Source of the DNA: Diadema setosum
Lineage: Eukaryota; Echinodermata; Echinoidea; Diadematoida; Diadematidae
Length of the DNA: 64,000 bases
Assembly: GCA_033980235.1 (NCBI GenBank)
Contig: CM067069.1
Span: 15,077,828 to 15,141,827, forward strand
Reading direction: 5' to 3'
The notes under the pieces were generated by a model, which ran no database searches, had not been told where the DNA came from, and was given only the letters and a program-made list of their open reading frames with translations. A program made the position numbers and the translations under genes. How positions within the stretch are numbered: position 1 is the stretch's first letter; every line of letters begins with the position of its first letter. This document shows positions 24,101-37,900 of this stretch, piece by piece.

Positions 24101-26900
24101 TTGACAATTCTGCTATCACGGTAAAGGACAATTCTACTAACCTCATTGATGTGGGGTTGTACGGCTGGTACGCCCCATACTGGCTGGTGGGGTACTGATG
24201 CTGGTGCCCCTGTGAGTTGTGGGTGCCATCTGCTTGTAGGGGTGGCTGCTGGTGTTGTTGCGCATCTTGTTGCAGTTGTTGCTGCCCAATGTCGTAGAAG
24301 GGCACCTGCTGCTGTTGGCTCGGGTCCTGCTGGCCCTGGTCTTGGTACTGATTTTGAACTGAAAATGTGCAGAGACCAACACAAAGATACAAATAATGTG
24401 GTATCATCAGATAAAACTTTGGGATTAACCTACAGACAAGCACTGTGCTGGCTTTGATTGGAAGGATTTCAATTTCTACATATCACAATCACATAAAGTT
24501 CTTGCTCCAGATGACTGCAACAATTCACAGCACATAACTCTAATACACTGTACGATATACAAGAAAGCATCAATATCTCAAAACAAACATCTGTTAGACA
24601 GGTACCAACATCGCCATCATCATCATCATCATCATCATCACCATCATCACCATCATCACCATCATCACCATCATCACCATCATCACCATCATCATCATCA
24701 AACCCATCATCAGTATCACCATCGTCATCGTCATCACCATCATCATTGTCATCATCGTCATCATCATCATCATCATCATCATCATTGCTCTCACAAACAC
24801 AAGTAACATCCTTATCATCATTCTGTTGTATTCTGGTGAGACTGACCTTGTTGCTGGTCATAATACTGTTCGTAGCCCTTGGCAACCCCGCCCTGATCCT
24901 GCTGAGACTGGTCCTGCTGGAATGCACCCTGCCCGTCGTAGGGGAAGCCCATCACCCCTTCAGACATCGCTTGGACCGTGCCATCCGTGCTCTCCCCACC
25001 CATGGTGCTCAGGTTGGAGGATGATTCCACCCAAGGCATGGGGGTGCCTGATGAGGATGGTGGCTTGAGTTGCCCCTCCTTTGAAGGGACAAAAAAGGCA
25101 GAGCCATTCAACAATCATGTATCACTTTATAATATCAAAAGAAAATTAAAGTTTATGGTAAAAAAAGTAACATTTTTGTTAGTTTGTATCCAATGATGAT
25201 GGTAACATTTGTACACACGGTCATCATGAATAAGAAAAAAACCTCCTTCTTCCAGATTTACAAACTTTGTGCTGAGCTCTACACTCACATTGATCTGCAC
25301 CAAGATATTCTCCAGAGGTTTGATCCAATGCGGCTCTGTTATTTCCCTCAAGTCGTGGTACTCTGGATCATGATGTTTTAACCTGTGTGAAAGCTGCAAG
25401 AGGTAGAGATATACAAAGAAGGACATAGTGGAGTCCCGGTAAAGAACAGTTAATATGTAATGGCAGGACACACAATATAACAAGAGACCCACGGGTCTAG
25501 CGCTCACCTGAGTATCGCAAGTTCACCTTTCAAGCAGTCACTAATCTAAATTATTCATAGCTCTACTAAAATTTGACCAGGCATTCTCAAGTAGAAGATG
25601 AAAATGTATAATAAAAAAAAAGGGCTCCAATTTTTTAAGATTCCTTAATTTGGGGGGGGGGGATTGGGGCCCCCTGGGGCCCTCTGGGTGGGACATGGTG
25701 CCCATTTTGATAAATTGAGATCCTGACCCCCTAGGGATGCTATCTGCCAAGTTTGACGAAAATCCATCATGAGGTTTTCAGGAAGAAGATGAAAATGTAC
25801 AATTAAGGCCCCCATTTGGACCTTCCCAACCCCCCCCCCCCCCCACCCCCAAGAGGGGCACCCCTGGATCTGCTATGAACAAACTTGAAACTACATCATT
25901 AATGTACACACTCATAGTATTATCTTAGCTCTATAACTTCTGATTCTAGAGAAGATTTTTAAAGATTTCTTCATTTTAGGGGGGTTTGGGCCCCCCTGGG
26001 GGCCCCCTGGGTGGGGCATGGTGCCCATTTTAACAAATTGAGATCCTAACCCCCTAGGGATGCTACCTGCCAAGTTTGGTGAAAATGGGTCATGGGGTTC
26101 TCAAGAAGAAGATGAAAATGTACAATTTAGGCCCCATTAGGACCAATCCCCACCCCCCTCCCCTGGGTCCCAAGGGGGGCACCCCTGATTCTGCCATGAA
26201 CAAACTTGAAACTACAGTCATCAATGTACTAACTCATAGTATTAACTTAGCTCTATCACTTCTGGTTCTAGAGAAGAAGATTTTTACAGATTCCTTAATT
26301 TTGGGGGGTTTGGGCCCCCCTGGGGGCCCCCTGGGTGGGGCATGGTGCCCATTTTAACAAATTGAGTTCCTAACCCCGTAGGGATGCTACCTGCCAAGTT
26401 TGATGGAAATCGGTCTTGGGGTTTTCAAGAAGAAGATGAAATGTAAAAAGTTTACGCACGACGGACGACGGACGAAGGGCGATAAATAACAGCAGCTATG
26501 TGTAAAGTGCATTACATCCATTTATCATCTGTGTCTAAAGGATATTGGCCTTCATTTGCTTGTCATTATTGGGAGGCAAGGCTGAAACAAAAATAACTGT
26601 ATAACCAGAAATACTCGCAACATGAAAATTTCATGATAGCATACGATTCCTACAGAACATGTGAACATACCTCATAAACATCACAGAGCACATGATTTCT
26701 GCTGAAAGTGTGAATCCTCATTCACTCACCTCACACAGCTGACTGACTAGAGTGCTGTTATAATAGTTGGCTGAGCACTGGATCGTGTTGGCAATAGTCT
26801 CACAATATCTCAGAGCCTGAAATATGAAAATAGGACATTACCACAATACAATGTAACAGAGTGATATGAGGCACTGTAGGTCAAATCAAACAATCGTAAG

Positions 26901-26962
<62 letters not shown>

Positions 26963-29900
26963 AATAGATGAACAATGTCTCACTAAAGATCATATTCCAA
27001 TATTTCTGCTTGAAAGGGACACATCTACTATCATTTTTCTTTATGTCTTCATTTCAAAGTAATATCGGCATTATGAAATCGTCACATCAAGAAATCAAAG
27101 AGAAAAAGTTCCAAAAGTCATTCCACCAAGGTGTAAAGGGTACTGAGCAACCCTTCATTTATGCTTTGTTACTGCCTTGTTTTGCTCGTTTTGCTTCTGT
27201 TTTGGGACTATAGGTGTCCCATGGATATATTGTTACACATGAGAAAGCTTTACTTGATTCAATTTCATTTTGATTACTTACAAGCCAAGCCAGATATTAG
27301 AGCCATCACACATTTTTCAAAAGCTATATTCACTCCAACCTACAGACGCAATACAAATCAGTTATTTACAGTCTAACATGACACATCCCTCAACATCTTA
27401 GACAAGAGCCACTGAATGATAGTGAGAACTGCCTCATGAAAGACAAAATGATAGTGAACCAACGATGAGCTGAAAGTAAGCAATCATTATTCAAGTGCGA
27501 TTGCTGAGTGAATGCCCTGCGTCAGATGAATTCCGACCCAGGATGAACTTTGACCTCACCTGCGACGTGAAGCCCAGGTCTGCCAGGCGGCAGGCGTAGA
27601 TGAACTTGTACGGCTGGAAGTTGGGGATGAGGAAATGCTTATTTGCCAGCATCTGGGCGTACTCGTAGATCTCTGTCAGCTGGATGGCGGGGTTGGTGGC
27701 AAACTTGCTGAACGGCAAGCTGAAGACAACGGCAAGGAAAGAAACGAGAATGAATTCAAACACGGACATATGGTCATCTTATACATAACACAGGTTCATG
27801 TTTGTCTCATGAATCTCATGCAACACCTACACAGCAATAATGTATACACACAGAAATTACACAGCACACATCTCTGTCAGCTGGATGGCGGGGTTGGTGG
27901 CAAACTTGCTGAACGGCAAGCTGAAGACAACGGCAAGGAAAGAAACGAGAATGAATTCAAACATGGACATATGGTCATCTTATACATAACACAGGTTCAT
28001 GTTTGTCTCATGAATCTCATGCAACACCTACACAGCAATAATGTATACACACAGAAATTACACAGCACACAATATACTATGAGATCATCATCAACTTCTT
28101 ATATAGAATGCTGATCAGTCATAATGAACACTGATACAACAAAGTCTTGTTTAAGTAATTTTTCTTGTCCAAAAAGCTCAGTTTAACTGGTAAGTAGTCT
28201 GTTTTAATTAGAACCCATGCTACCATAGTCACATTTACTGCAAACATTGAAACTTCACCAAACTAACTGACATTGGATCATGGTAGATTTTTTTGGCCTA
28301 ACTAAAGTTTGCCAAATTTAGTTTGATATCAACAGTGAGAGGTTTCATTTAGATCTGAGCTTTAGATTCAATGGGCACCCGATACTTAAAAAGGTGACAT
28401 ACAAAAGAAAAGAACACATAATCATGCCAAACAACAATAAATCTTGCTCCACTAAAATCTTAAAGGTAGTGGATACCTTTTACAGAACTCCCAAAATGCA
28501 GCAAAACATTAAATATGAACCTCAGGGGACTTGTTTAGGCCACTGCTTAGAAATTTGGAAGTCAACGGTTATCTACAATTTGAATAATGCACAAAACTCA
28601 ACTATTCAGTAGTTCTGTGTGTCAGCCACACTTCAGCCTTTTTCTTGCAGTCTTCTGTATTTTTTTATCTATAAACACAAATCTAATAGTACAAGAGCTG
28701 ATGTAATAACATGTAGAGTGTGTGGCAAGAATGTATATAGAAATGTTTGTAAGTTTTGATGAACTTTATTCACAAAATATACATGATGGACACACATGCA
28801 GTGCATGGGTCTGCAAAGGTAGCCTAGTAATGTACTGGAATTTACGGTGAGCCCCGAAAAAAATTCAATTCAAAATCTAACGGTCAATAAAAATGTACTA
28901 AATGTTACCTTCCACTTTCAATACTTTATGGGAGTTTCTAAAATGATACTCTCTTCAACATACCACTGTGTTTACACAACTCTTCATTTAAGGCATGCAA
29001 ATGAGATTCCCTACCTTTAAAGACCACATGGAACATTTTAAGCACACTGAGTCAGTGTATACAATGCCTTTTGGGGAGAACAAGAGGAACAACAGCACTT
29101 GATATACTCTTTTGGATCACATGATCAATGACTGGATCGCATGACAAGGACACCTTTTACATGAGCAATTTCCATTATGTGAACACACCAGTTCTAAGGA
29201 GAGAAACTTAACGAAATAGGATCTGGGATTTACATTACGTGCCACTGAGGCAAGCCTGTCAGAATCAAAATACGACAGAACAAAGCAGTTTGCCTCACTT
29301 GTGACTGGAGCCGAGGAGGACGATCTTGGTGGTCTTCTTGCTGTAGATGCCAAAGCCAATCTGAGCCATGAGATAGCAGAACTGTGATGCATGCAGCAAG
29401 CCTCTTGATGCTACACCATATCGAGGAAAAATTGACAAAAATAACACAAAACATGTTGATTAGTCGGAAGAATGTACATCATGTTTACATATTGCTCTAA
29501 AGTGTGAATCAAAGACATGATTTGACTGAAAACTGTGGCACAGTAAATATGAAATCTATTGCAAGATGACAATGGTACAATTATTGGAGGATGAGACAGG
29601 CATTTAACCTACAAGAAACTTGCAAAACACTACAGCAGCACACCCGTAACAAGATTTCAAACACTACAATGTTACAACTTTATTGTAAAGTAAATCAAAG
29701 AGATTGCTCTGGCATCCTTTCCAATCACTCCATCCAATTCCACCATGATAGTACAATTAGTAATCAATAATGAAAATACTTATGGGCATTCAATTGTCTC
29801 CTGGCAGAAGCTGTTGGGCCCCTAGGCAAGAAATTTTATCCTCATGGTCTAGTCTTTCGAAAGGGACTTACAGCAAATGATCCCTCGTTTGCCAGCTGAC

Positions 29901-32900
29901 TTAGTGGCCACAGAAAAGTAATCATAGTTCAATTCAATTCAGCTCATCTGGACACACACAAGTATTAGAGTGTGTAACTCCGTCTACCAGTAGTTGGTCC
30001 TTTGCTCGTTAACTGACTTAGTGGCCACATGAAAGCAATCATAGTCAATCCAATTCACTTCAACTGGACACATACAAGTAATTGTTAGAGTGTGTAATTC
30101 CATCAAGTAACTCACCCAATGAGTCTCCCAGTGTCAACACACTCTTGTATCCTACATCTGCACTGCTGGTCAGGTTGGACATCACCATGGCCAAGTGAGG
30201 GCGCCAGTCACCCCACTTCTCATCACTGCAGCTCTGCCCAGAAAGAGAAAAAAGAAAAAAAAAGAGTAAAACGAATTTTGTTTTTACCTGCATTCTTGAA
30301 TGACTGGTTTGATTTGGAGGAGAGCTTTTACAGATGCTGAATGCACGCAAAGAGGTCTTTGGTTGGCTAAGAGAATGAAATTCTTTAAGTGCCTGTTTCT
30401 GTAAGATATATATAACATATATCACACATTTGACTTATCACACATTACAAGTATCCTGTTTAAACTTGGAATAATCTGTATCACTGGTTTCATGGAATGA
30501 TACAAAAAATGAACAAAATGTCAGGTGTTTTAACAGAAACTCCCCCTACTCTGAGTCTGCAAAATGTACAAATGTGGAAAGTGCTACATGATACACACTT
30601 GAACTCCTAAAAGTGCTCAATAAACACATGCATTCAAGACTTTGCATGAATATTTCAAACCATCCCCCTTCAACAGGCCGACAGTCAAGTTAACTCACCG
30701 TGACAGCTGCAGGCTGTCTGTCCGACATGAGTTGGTACAGGGTCTGCAGGGGGTCATTCATGGGCAGGCTGTTGGCAAACCTGTTTTAGACATGTCAAAA
30801 GTATATGTAATTAGGCATACAAGGTTATGGTGACAGTCAATTCATGATGAGAAAGTTTCAGGCCAATATTTCCACAGAGCATGCTCTAATGACTACAAAT
30901 TACATTAGACAGACAGATTAGTTCAGATAATGTTATAACATAAGAATAAAGTTTGTGTATTGTAAAGATGGAGAAATTATTAATAAAAACACAATGTGAT
31001 AATGCTGAGTGTGATAAAAAAGTTTCTGGTGCAATAATTTGGGGTAATGCTGATATGCTTCTCAGTTGCTTGTTGAGAAGATAATTCTGCAAATGAGTAA
31101 GTGTGAGTAAATGTCCATGGTTTGATTTAAAGGGGATGGCTAGTAACTGATCAGTGGGAATCAGTGGGAATGCTGGAGGATGATTGTTCCAATCCTTGTG
31201 GGATTCATTTAAGAGTACACTATATATCTATTCTTGTGTGAAAATTATTTGCTTCAGAATGGTCTCATATTCAAGTAATGTGCAGTTTAATGTTTCCAGG
31301 TAAGCGTCCCTGGTCAGTGACGGGGCATTAATCTGCACATTACTTGAATATGAGACCGTTCTGAAGCAAATAATTTTCACACAACAGTAGATATATAATG
31401 TACTCTTGAATAAATCCCACAAGGATTGGAACAATCATCCCTCAGCATTCCCACTGATTCCCATTGATCGGTTACTAGCCATCCCCTTTAATATGCTCAA
31501 TAAAATTTCTTTGGAATAAATGACTATCTCTCAAAAAATGCTGATGAGAGTTGTTTTGAGCATGGATGAAATCGTTTCTCACACTCTGTCAAACCAAGGT
31601 GTCTTCTTGTACGCCTACCACTCAAGTTATCCTTAATCTCAATCATAAAATTGCCCTTGGTTGACCTACTGCATATGAAAAGCTGGCATGCCAAGAGTCA
31701 AACACATAGCACTGTATGACATCTTGGATGTAAGGGGTTAAGACCATGGAGAACATTCTCTAAGGGCAGCATACCTCGTCATGACGCTGGCATGTGTCCT
31801 GTTATCCATCTTGCTGGCCAGAAGAAGGGCGTGGCCCCACAGTCCTCCCTTCATCGCCCACTCCAAGGCTTCCTGGTGGTACATAAAACAAGAAAAAAAC
31901 AACAACACAAAACCATGAATGGGAGGTCTGCTAGAATAGAACTGCACATCAGCAAATATGTGCACTGAAGCATATACTCACTGGTAATGTTCAACTCCAG
32001 TCAAGTTTTTTGGCTGCACTTTAAACTGTACACAATACGTTACTTGGATTTCTGAACATATTCAAGTTGGGCCCGCCTCCTACTGCATCACTTCCCACAA
32101 TACTGGGACTTTAACATAACTTGATCCATCAAAGTTTCATACAATACGGAAGCTGAAAATGAATAATTCAGGTTAACACTCATATAATATTTGGTACTTG
32201 AAACAACATCTACAATAATTCAGATAAAGCCAATAATAAAATCTGAGATTCTACAATCGAAATACAGTTGAACCTCTATTATCCGGCCTCCCTTTATCCG
32301 GATCTCTCTATTATCCGGACGCAATCTCGCCGTGATTTCTTTTATCTTTTTTGAAGAATTACGGGAGAAAAGGGGGATTCCCAACTCCTTGAGAACTCCT
32401 ACACAAACACATATGAATTACTTGTAAATCATCCCAAGAATTTATAAAAGAAAATGATTACATTCTTGCAAACACGAACCTCTATTTTGGGGTCTGTTAC
32501 CGAGTGTAACAATGAAAAGTTTGCGGTATACACATTACTACATGTGGTACTACAATAGGCTACATCGGTACATGTGTATGTATATGTACATGTATAAAGC
32601 ATTGAGTCTTCCGTATCCGGCCAAATCCCTTATCCGGATGAGCCCCGGTCCCGACTTGTCCGGATCCGAGAGGTTCAACTGTATAGCCTTATGTTTGAAG
32701 TCTGCGTAATCATAGTTCATACAGTTTTTACAAATGCGCATGCAACACAGTGGGCTTACAACAAGGTCACTACATAAACAGAGCTCACAGAAAGGGACAA
32801 ATATCACAGACTTGGGTCCAGATAGACTAGGTCCAAATAAACTTAAATTTTCCAACTGACCTTCTTTCTTCCAAACAGTAATAGTTCGCGGAACCGATGG

Positions 32901-34858
32901 GTCTGCTTGCTTGGGTCTGGTCCTTCTTTGGGTTTGGTCAGCTGCAATGACAGCAGGGCACTCTGGTCCGTTACATCATCTGTTGTTTCCGCCTCTTCTT
33001 CCTCTCCCTGGGATACGTCTGTCTCCACAGGAACCCTCGTCGTCATCGGGTGGTCCTTGAGGAGTAGGTCTGAGATGTCTGTCTCCACCACAGTCTGACA
33101 CATGGGAGAAGGAGAGAGATAGTGAAGACATCATGTAATTGATGCATTCATAGTAACTATGCCAGCAACCGTGTATCATATACTGTAAAAGTGGAAATTT
33201 TCGCAGTGTTGAAATTTTCATGCATGTCGCGCCATCCGAAACCAGCGCGAAAATAAAAGCATGCGAATACTTTTGCTTGCCATATGTTCCAGTAGTTGAT
33301 GTCTGGATTCCACGGAATTAAAAACATGCGAAACTCTTCTTACCCAGCCGAGCGCGAAAAATTAGTTGCGCGAAAATATCCACTTTTACAGTGAAGTCAA
33401 ACCTGTTTAAAGTGGCCACCTACGGGAGATGCAAAGAGCAGCCTTTAAAGACAGGTTGGCCACTATGGACGGATTCTCCCAAATTTTGTTGGTATCACAT
33501 ACATGTACATGTTTGTTTATAAGTATGCATTGAAAAATGACGTACAGTAACTGATCACATCATTGCACACAAGCATGCATACGACAGACAAGCAAGATTT
33601 TTATGAGTGCATTACTATGCCTAAATGGTGGAAGAATGCAAAAGTGGCTATCATTTTAATCATTCGCCATGCAGAAAAACAAGCTAAATTATCGACTCAA
33701 CTACAGCTTCATACGAGTCTGTGGCCACGATACAAAATCTACCACGGGATACAAAATTGGTGGCTGCTATGCACAGGGTCTTCATGTGGCTTTTCTCTCT
33801 GGGGGATTCTTGTCAGTGGCTGTTTATGGCAAGTGGCTGCTATCGACAGGTGGCCGCTAAGGCAGGTTTGACTGTATTTTACATTGGTGTCACATACAAT
33901 CTCATCTTGATGAATATCCTCAACATCAGCTTTGACAGTACTTTGGTATCAGTGAGGAGATATTGCAAGAATGCACTTGGGCTGTTCCTCACCCCATTTT
34001 GTCTACACAAGAGGACGAGCAAGTCCCAAAGGAGGGCGGCTGACTCCCTGTCTGTCATTGTCGTACTCTTTCTGCACTCTGTGGCTTGGGCAGCAGCGAA
34101 ATGCAGGACATCATTCTTGTGAGTTTCACCCCTGCAATGGAAAATGCAATCAAAACAGACATATCACAAGAAAAAAATTAATTAATGGTCTAATCTGTAA
34201 CTTGCTATGGAGGGGGGGGGGGGGTGGAGACAAACAAGATCTGGATGTTTCATTGAAAACATATTCACAAGTAAGTTTGAAATTGTGTAAATCAACCAGA
34301 TCATGAAAATAATACATGATACTAAATTACTTACTTTATCAAAGGACCTGGGTATTTCTTGTAGTCCTGGATCTCTACACATTCTTGAATCATGGTCTGC
34401 AAGACAAAAGTGAAAAATAAAATGTGTATGAACCACAATAAATGAAAGATGCCGACTACAATGTATGGTAGATAGATCCTTTACTGCAGTAAACCATTAT
34501 GTCTCACATCATGCATAAGTTTACAAGTGAACATTTTTTTATTCCTGAAGTCTATTTATCATCCAAATACTGTATATGCTGAATACGTCGCGTGGTTATT
34601 ATTTTCGCAAAATTTTGCGAGTCAAGAGCTTTTAGTGACTTTAATAACACTTTAAAATATTAACTCTGATCCCAACATGAATGTGACACGCATGCATACC
34701 ACATCACTCTGTTCAGTACTACACTTTACAATCGTGAATTTAACTAACCGCAAAATTGTTGGGAAGTCCCAATTCTCAAAAAGTTAGACTTCCTAAATAT
34801 ATTTGGTGTAATCCAGTAATGCTGATTTTGTAGTAAAGATGTTTAAAATGTGTTTTTA

Positions 34859-34913
<55 letters not shown>

Positions 34914-37900
34914 AATGCAAATAAAGTGTACTCAACCTCGAAGAGAGCATCGAGATGGATACTAGCGATCTTTTGTTTTTAAGCAAAATTCCAAAAAAGA
35001 GAAAAGAGTTAACATTTCTATGCACTGACTGACCTCTACACTGTGGACCTCCACCAGGGCTGGCATTCCATCTGCTGGGACATTTGGTAGAACCTTGATG
35101 AGCTGTCCTCCTGGACTGAAGCGGGCGATGACGTGGGGCAGGCTGTGCTTCACTGGGGTCAATCTCGCAGGTGGAGTAGGTTCAGCTATAGGGGGTGGAG
35201 AAGAGGGGCATATTGATAATTTAACCCAATGAGGACAGACTGATTTTGCTATAGCATGCATTGGCTATAGACACCTGCCAGAGTATTCTCGGGACTCGTC
35301 TTCAACGGGTTAACATAAGAAAAAGTAAGTTTACAAAGCCAAAATCGCGATTGAGATACGTTTATAACCTTCCCAATATGCATCACACAATGCATTATTT
35401 AACACAAGACATCGGCTTTGGTATCGCAACAGCATGTACGAATAAATGTTGTGATACGAACAAAATCCCACCGCATTATCTGTCTTTTAAATCGTGAAAA
35501 TCAGGATGTGGCTTACACACTAATGCCTTTACGCTGTCCAATAAGGTAGTAAAGATTTATCAATAACACAGTACCAAACCGTAGAAATATGGTACTTGGA
35601 AAAGTGTTTAATGCCCACCTGACACAGGTTCCTCTTGTTGCTGCCAGCTGTAGTCCTGGTCATAGTAGCTGCCGTCGTACGCTGCCATCCCCGACGAGTT
35701 GCCGCTGTGGTCGTAGCCGTAGCCCCGCCTCCCCTGCTGGTCGTAGTAGTCGTAGCCCGAGTAGATGCCACTTTGGTTGGCTCCGTAGCGCTCCGGCGTG
35801 TCCCCGCCCTGGTGATGGAATTCTGATGCGAAATCGCTGGTTGGGGTGGGGAGATTGAAAGGTTGCCATGTAATTATTTAGTCAAGGGAAAAGGGTCGAA
35901 ATCATAAAAACAAATTGATAAACATTCCTGAACTGCATATGCTTTAAAACAAATATATCTATGAATATTCATTGTATAAGCATACCTTGAAAAACAGTAC
36001 AAGCAATAAGAGGTATTTTCTGGTGTTAATCAAAAGCGACTGATTATGCTCATCAAGCGCAGAATTCAATTATTGGCAATTACTAAAAAACTACTCCTAT
36101 ATGCTCCTTGAGGTACCCTTTTTGCTTAGATCCGAGGAGATGTTGTAAAACCTGTTTGAAATATTTTTTTTTCTCTTGACTCTTGAGGAGAGACTAGCTT
36201 CACTGCCTACCTCTGCGACTGGCCACCGTCCTTCTCGTCCTGCGCGGATGTCTCTGCCGTGGTGGACTGGTCCTGGGAATACTGCTGTGACACACCCCTG
36301 CTTTTTGCGTACTCGTAATATTTCTGAGAATGAAAAGTCACATGTAATGATGGGCGTGAATTCTACGTTGAAAGTGCATCTGCGAAGCTACACATGATAG
36401 ATTATTACTCCCAGATCATAAATGTGTTATGTAGAGCTCAGCACGTTTGAACAATAATACAAAGAAATGGAAGCATTTTCGAATCATTTGGTCTTATCAG
36501 TCTATCAGATCTTTCATATCATATATTTCATATACAACTACATATAATGATAGCGAGGATTTATAAGGTTTTAGCAATGTCTCACATGATGCTAAAAGTG
36601 CAGCCACAAATTATCTTACTCAGAGTTCAAAATGTAACCTTTTGAAATACTAACTATTTACATAGGCATGAATACTCACCTCCCGATTGTCCCAGTAATA
36701 GCCAGCATACTTCTTGCCGTAGTAGTAGTCATAGTAACGTCTGTCATAAGGGCGACCATACTCATCCACACCTGTAGAAAAAAGGCCACGAATCTATAAC
36801 ATACTGACAGAATGCAGATGGATATCACAAAGGAAGTGATCCTAATAACAGGTGGGACCCACCTTTAATTAGGATTGCTCTGTTTTACTTTGTTTTGGAT
36901 ATCTCAGTCATTTCAAAACCAAATTTCATCAAATAAAACTTGAATTCTTCATAGAACTGTATACTCTTTAACATTTCATAAAGGGGTTTCTAAGTATCTC
37001 ACAAAAAATTAAAAGCTGAATCCGCATCTCAACCTACACTTCACCATCCCTTTAAGGTGAACTTCTCCTTTAAGATGATTTGATGTAAGAATCCAAGAAG
37101 ACACATGTATACAATGTACATGTATACAGAGCTTTGCAATGACAGCTCCATCCTCAGAAAAAAATGGGTACCTACCTCCGTAATGTCTTGGATCGCGTCT
37201 GCTGCGGGGATACCTGGCGTCAGAGTCGTAATCATAGCCCCACCCTTGCCTGGAGCTGGGTCTCTCCATGCCTTGCCTGGACTGTGGCCTGGACTGCGGC
37301 CTGGACTGAGACGGGGTTTGGTCCCACTGCTGGGTGCCCACCCTGTGGGGGGTCCTCTGCTGCTGAGGTGGCCTGCCGTAGCCCTGCTGCTGCCCGTGCG
37401 GCAGGCCCTGGTAGTAGGGGTCCTGCCTGGAGTAAGGGTGCTGCCGGCCGTAGGGGCTGGCTGGGTACCCGTAGCCGTATCCTCGGTACCCATGGCCATA
37501 GGGACTGCCTTGGTAGTAGCCTGGAGGGTACTGGGAACGCTCATGAGAGTACCAGTGACCTCCCTGCAGAAATATGGAGCAGGATTTAATACATCTTCAT
37601 TACTTGCACATATCTCCAACTTTCCAAGAATTTCACACCAATATGACAGGGCATGTCACAAGTCTTTGTTACTCTGAAAATCCATTTTACCAGTTATTCT
37701 CACTTCATGTTTCAGTCACTGCCTGGATAGACTTCATCAAAACAGGAAACATAAATTGTTTCAACAAACTGATAAGTTCTTTGCATTGAATACAGATAAG
37801 AATTACAAGGTATATGCTGAGCATACACCATGTGACTACTGCTTTCATATCCCTCTCCCATTTGGTAGACCTCTGCAATGCTTCTGTGACCTTCATGCTT

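Noticed and set aside
24469..24927. 152-codon frame with a long poly-Asp tract and poly-Met/poly-Ser relatives
   Set aside because: Translation of a CAT/ATC trinucleotide repeat in a SEC16 intron. The real exon 18 uses another frame nearby.
27635..28114. 159-codon plus-strand frame with an internal repeat
   Set aside because: Antisense shadow of SEC16 exon 15. Its length comes from the 201-bp tandem duplication (201 is divisible by three, so the frame repeats).
37105..37677. Two long plus-strand frames and a 192-codon minus frame
   Set aside because: GC-rich SEC16 exon 3 lacks stops in several frames. Only the frame with the Tyr/Gly-rich sequence joins in phase to its neighbours.
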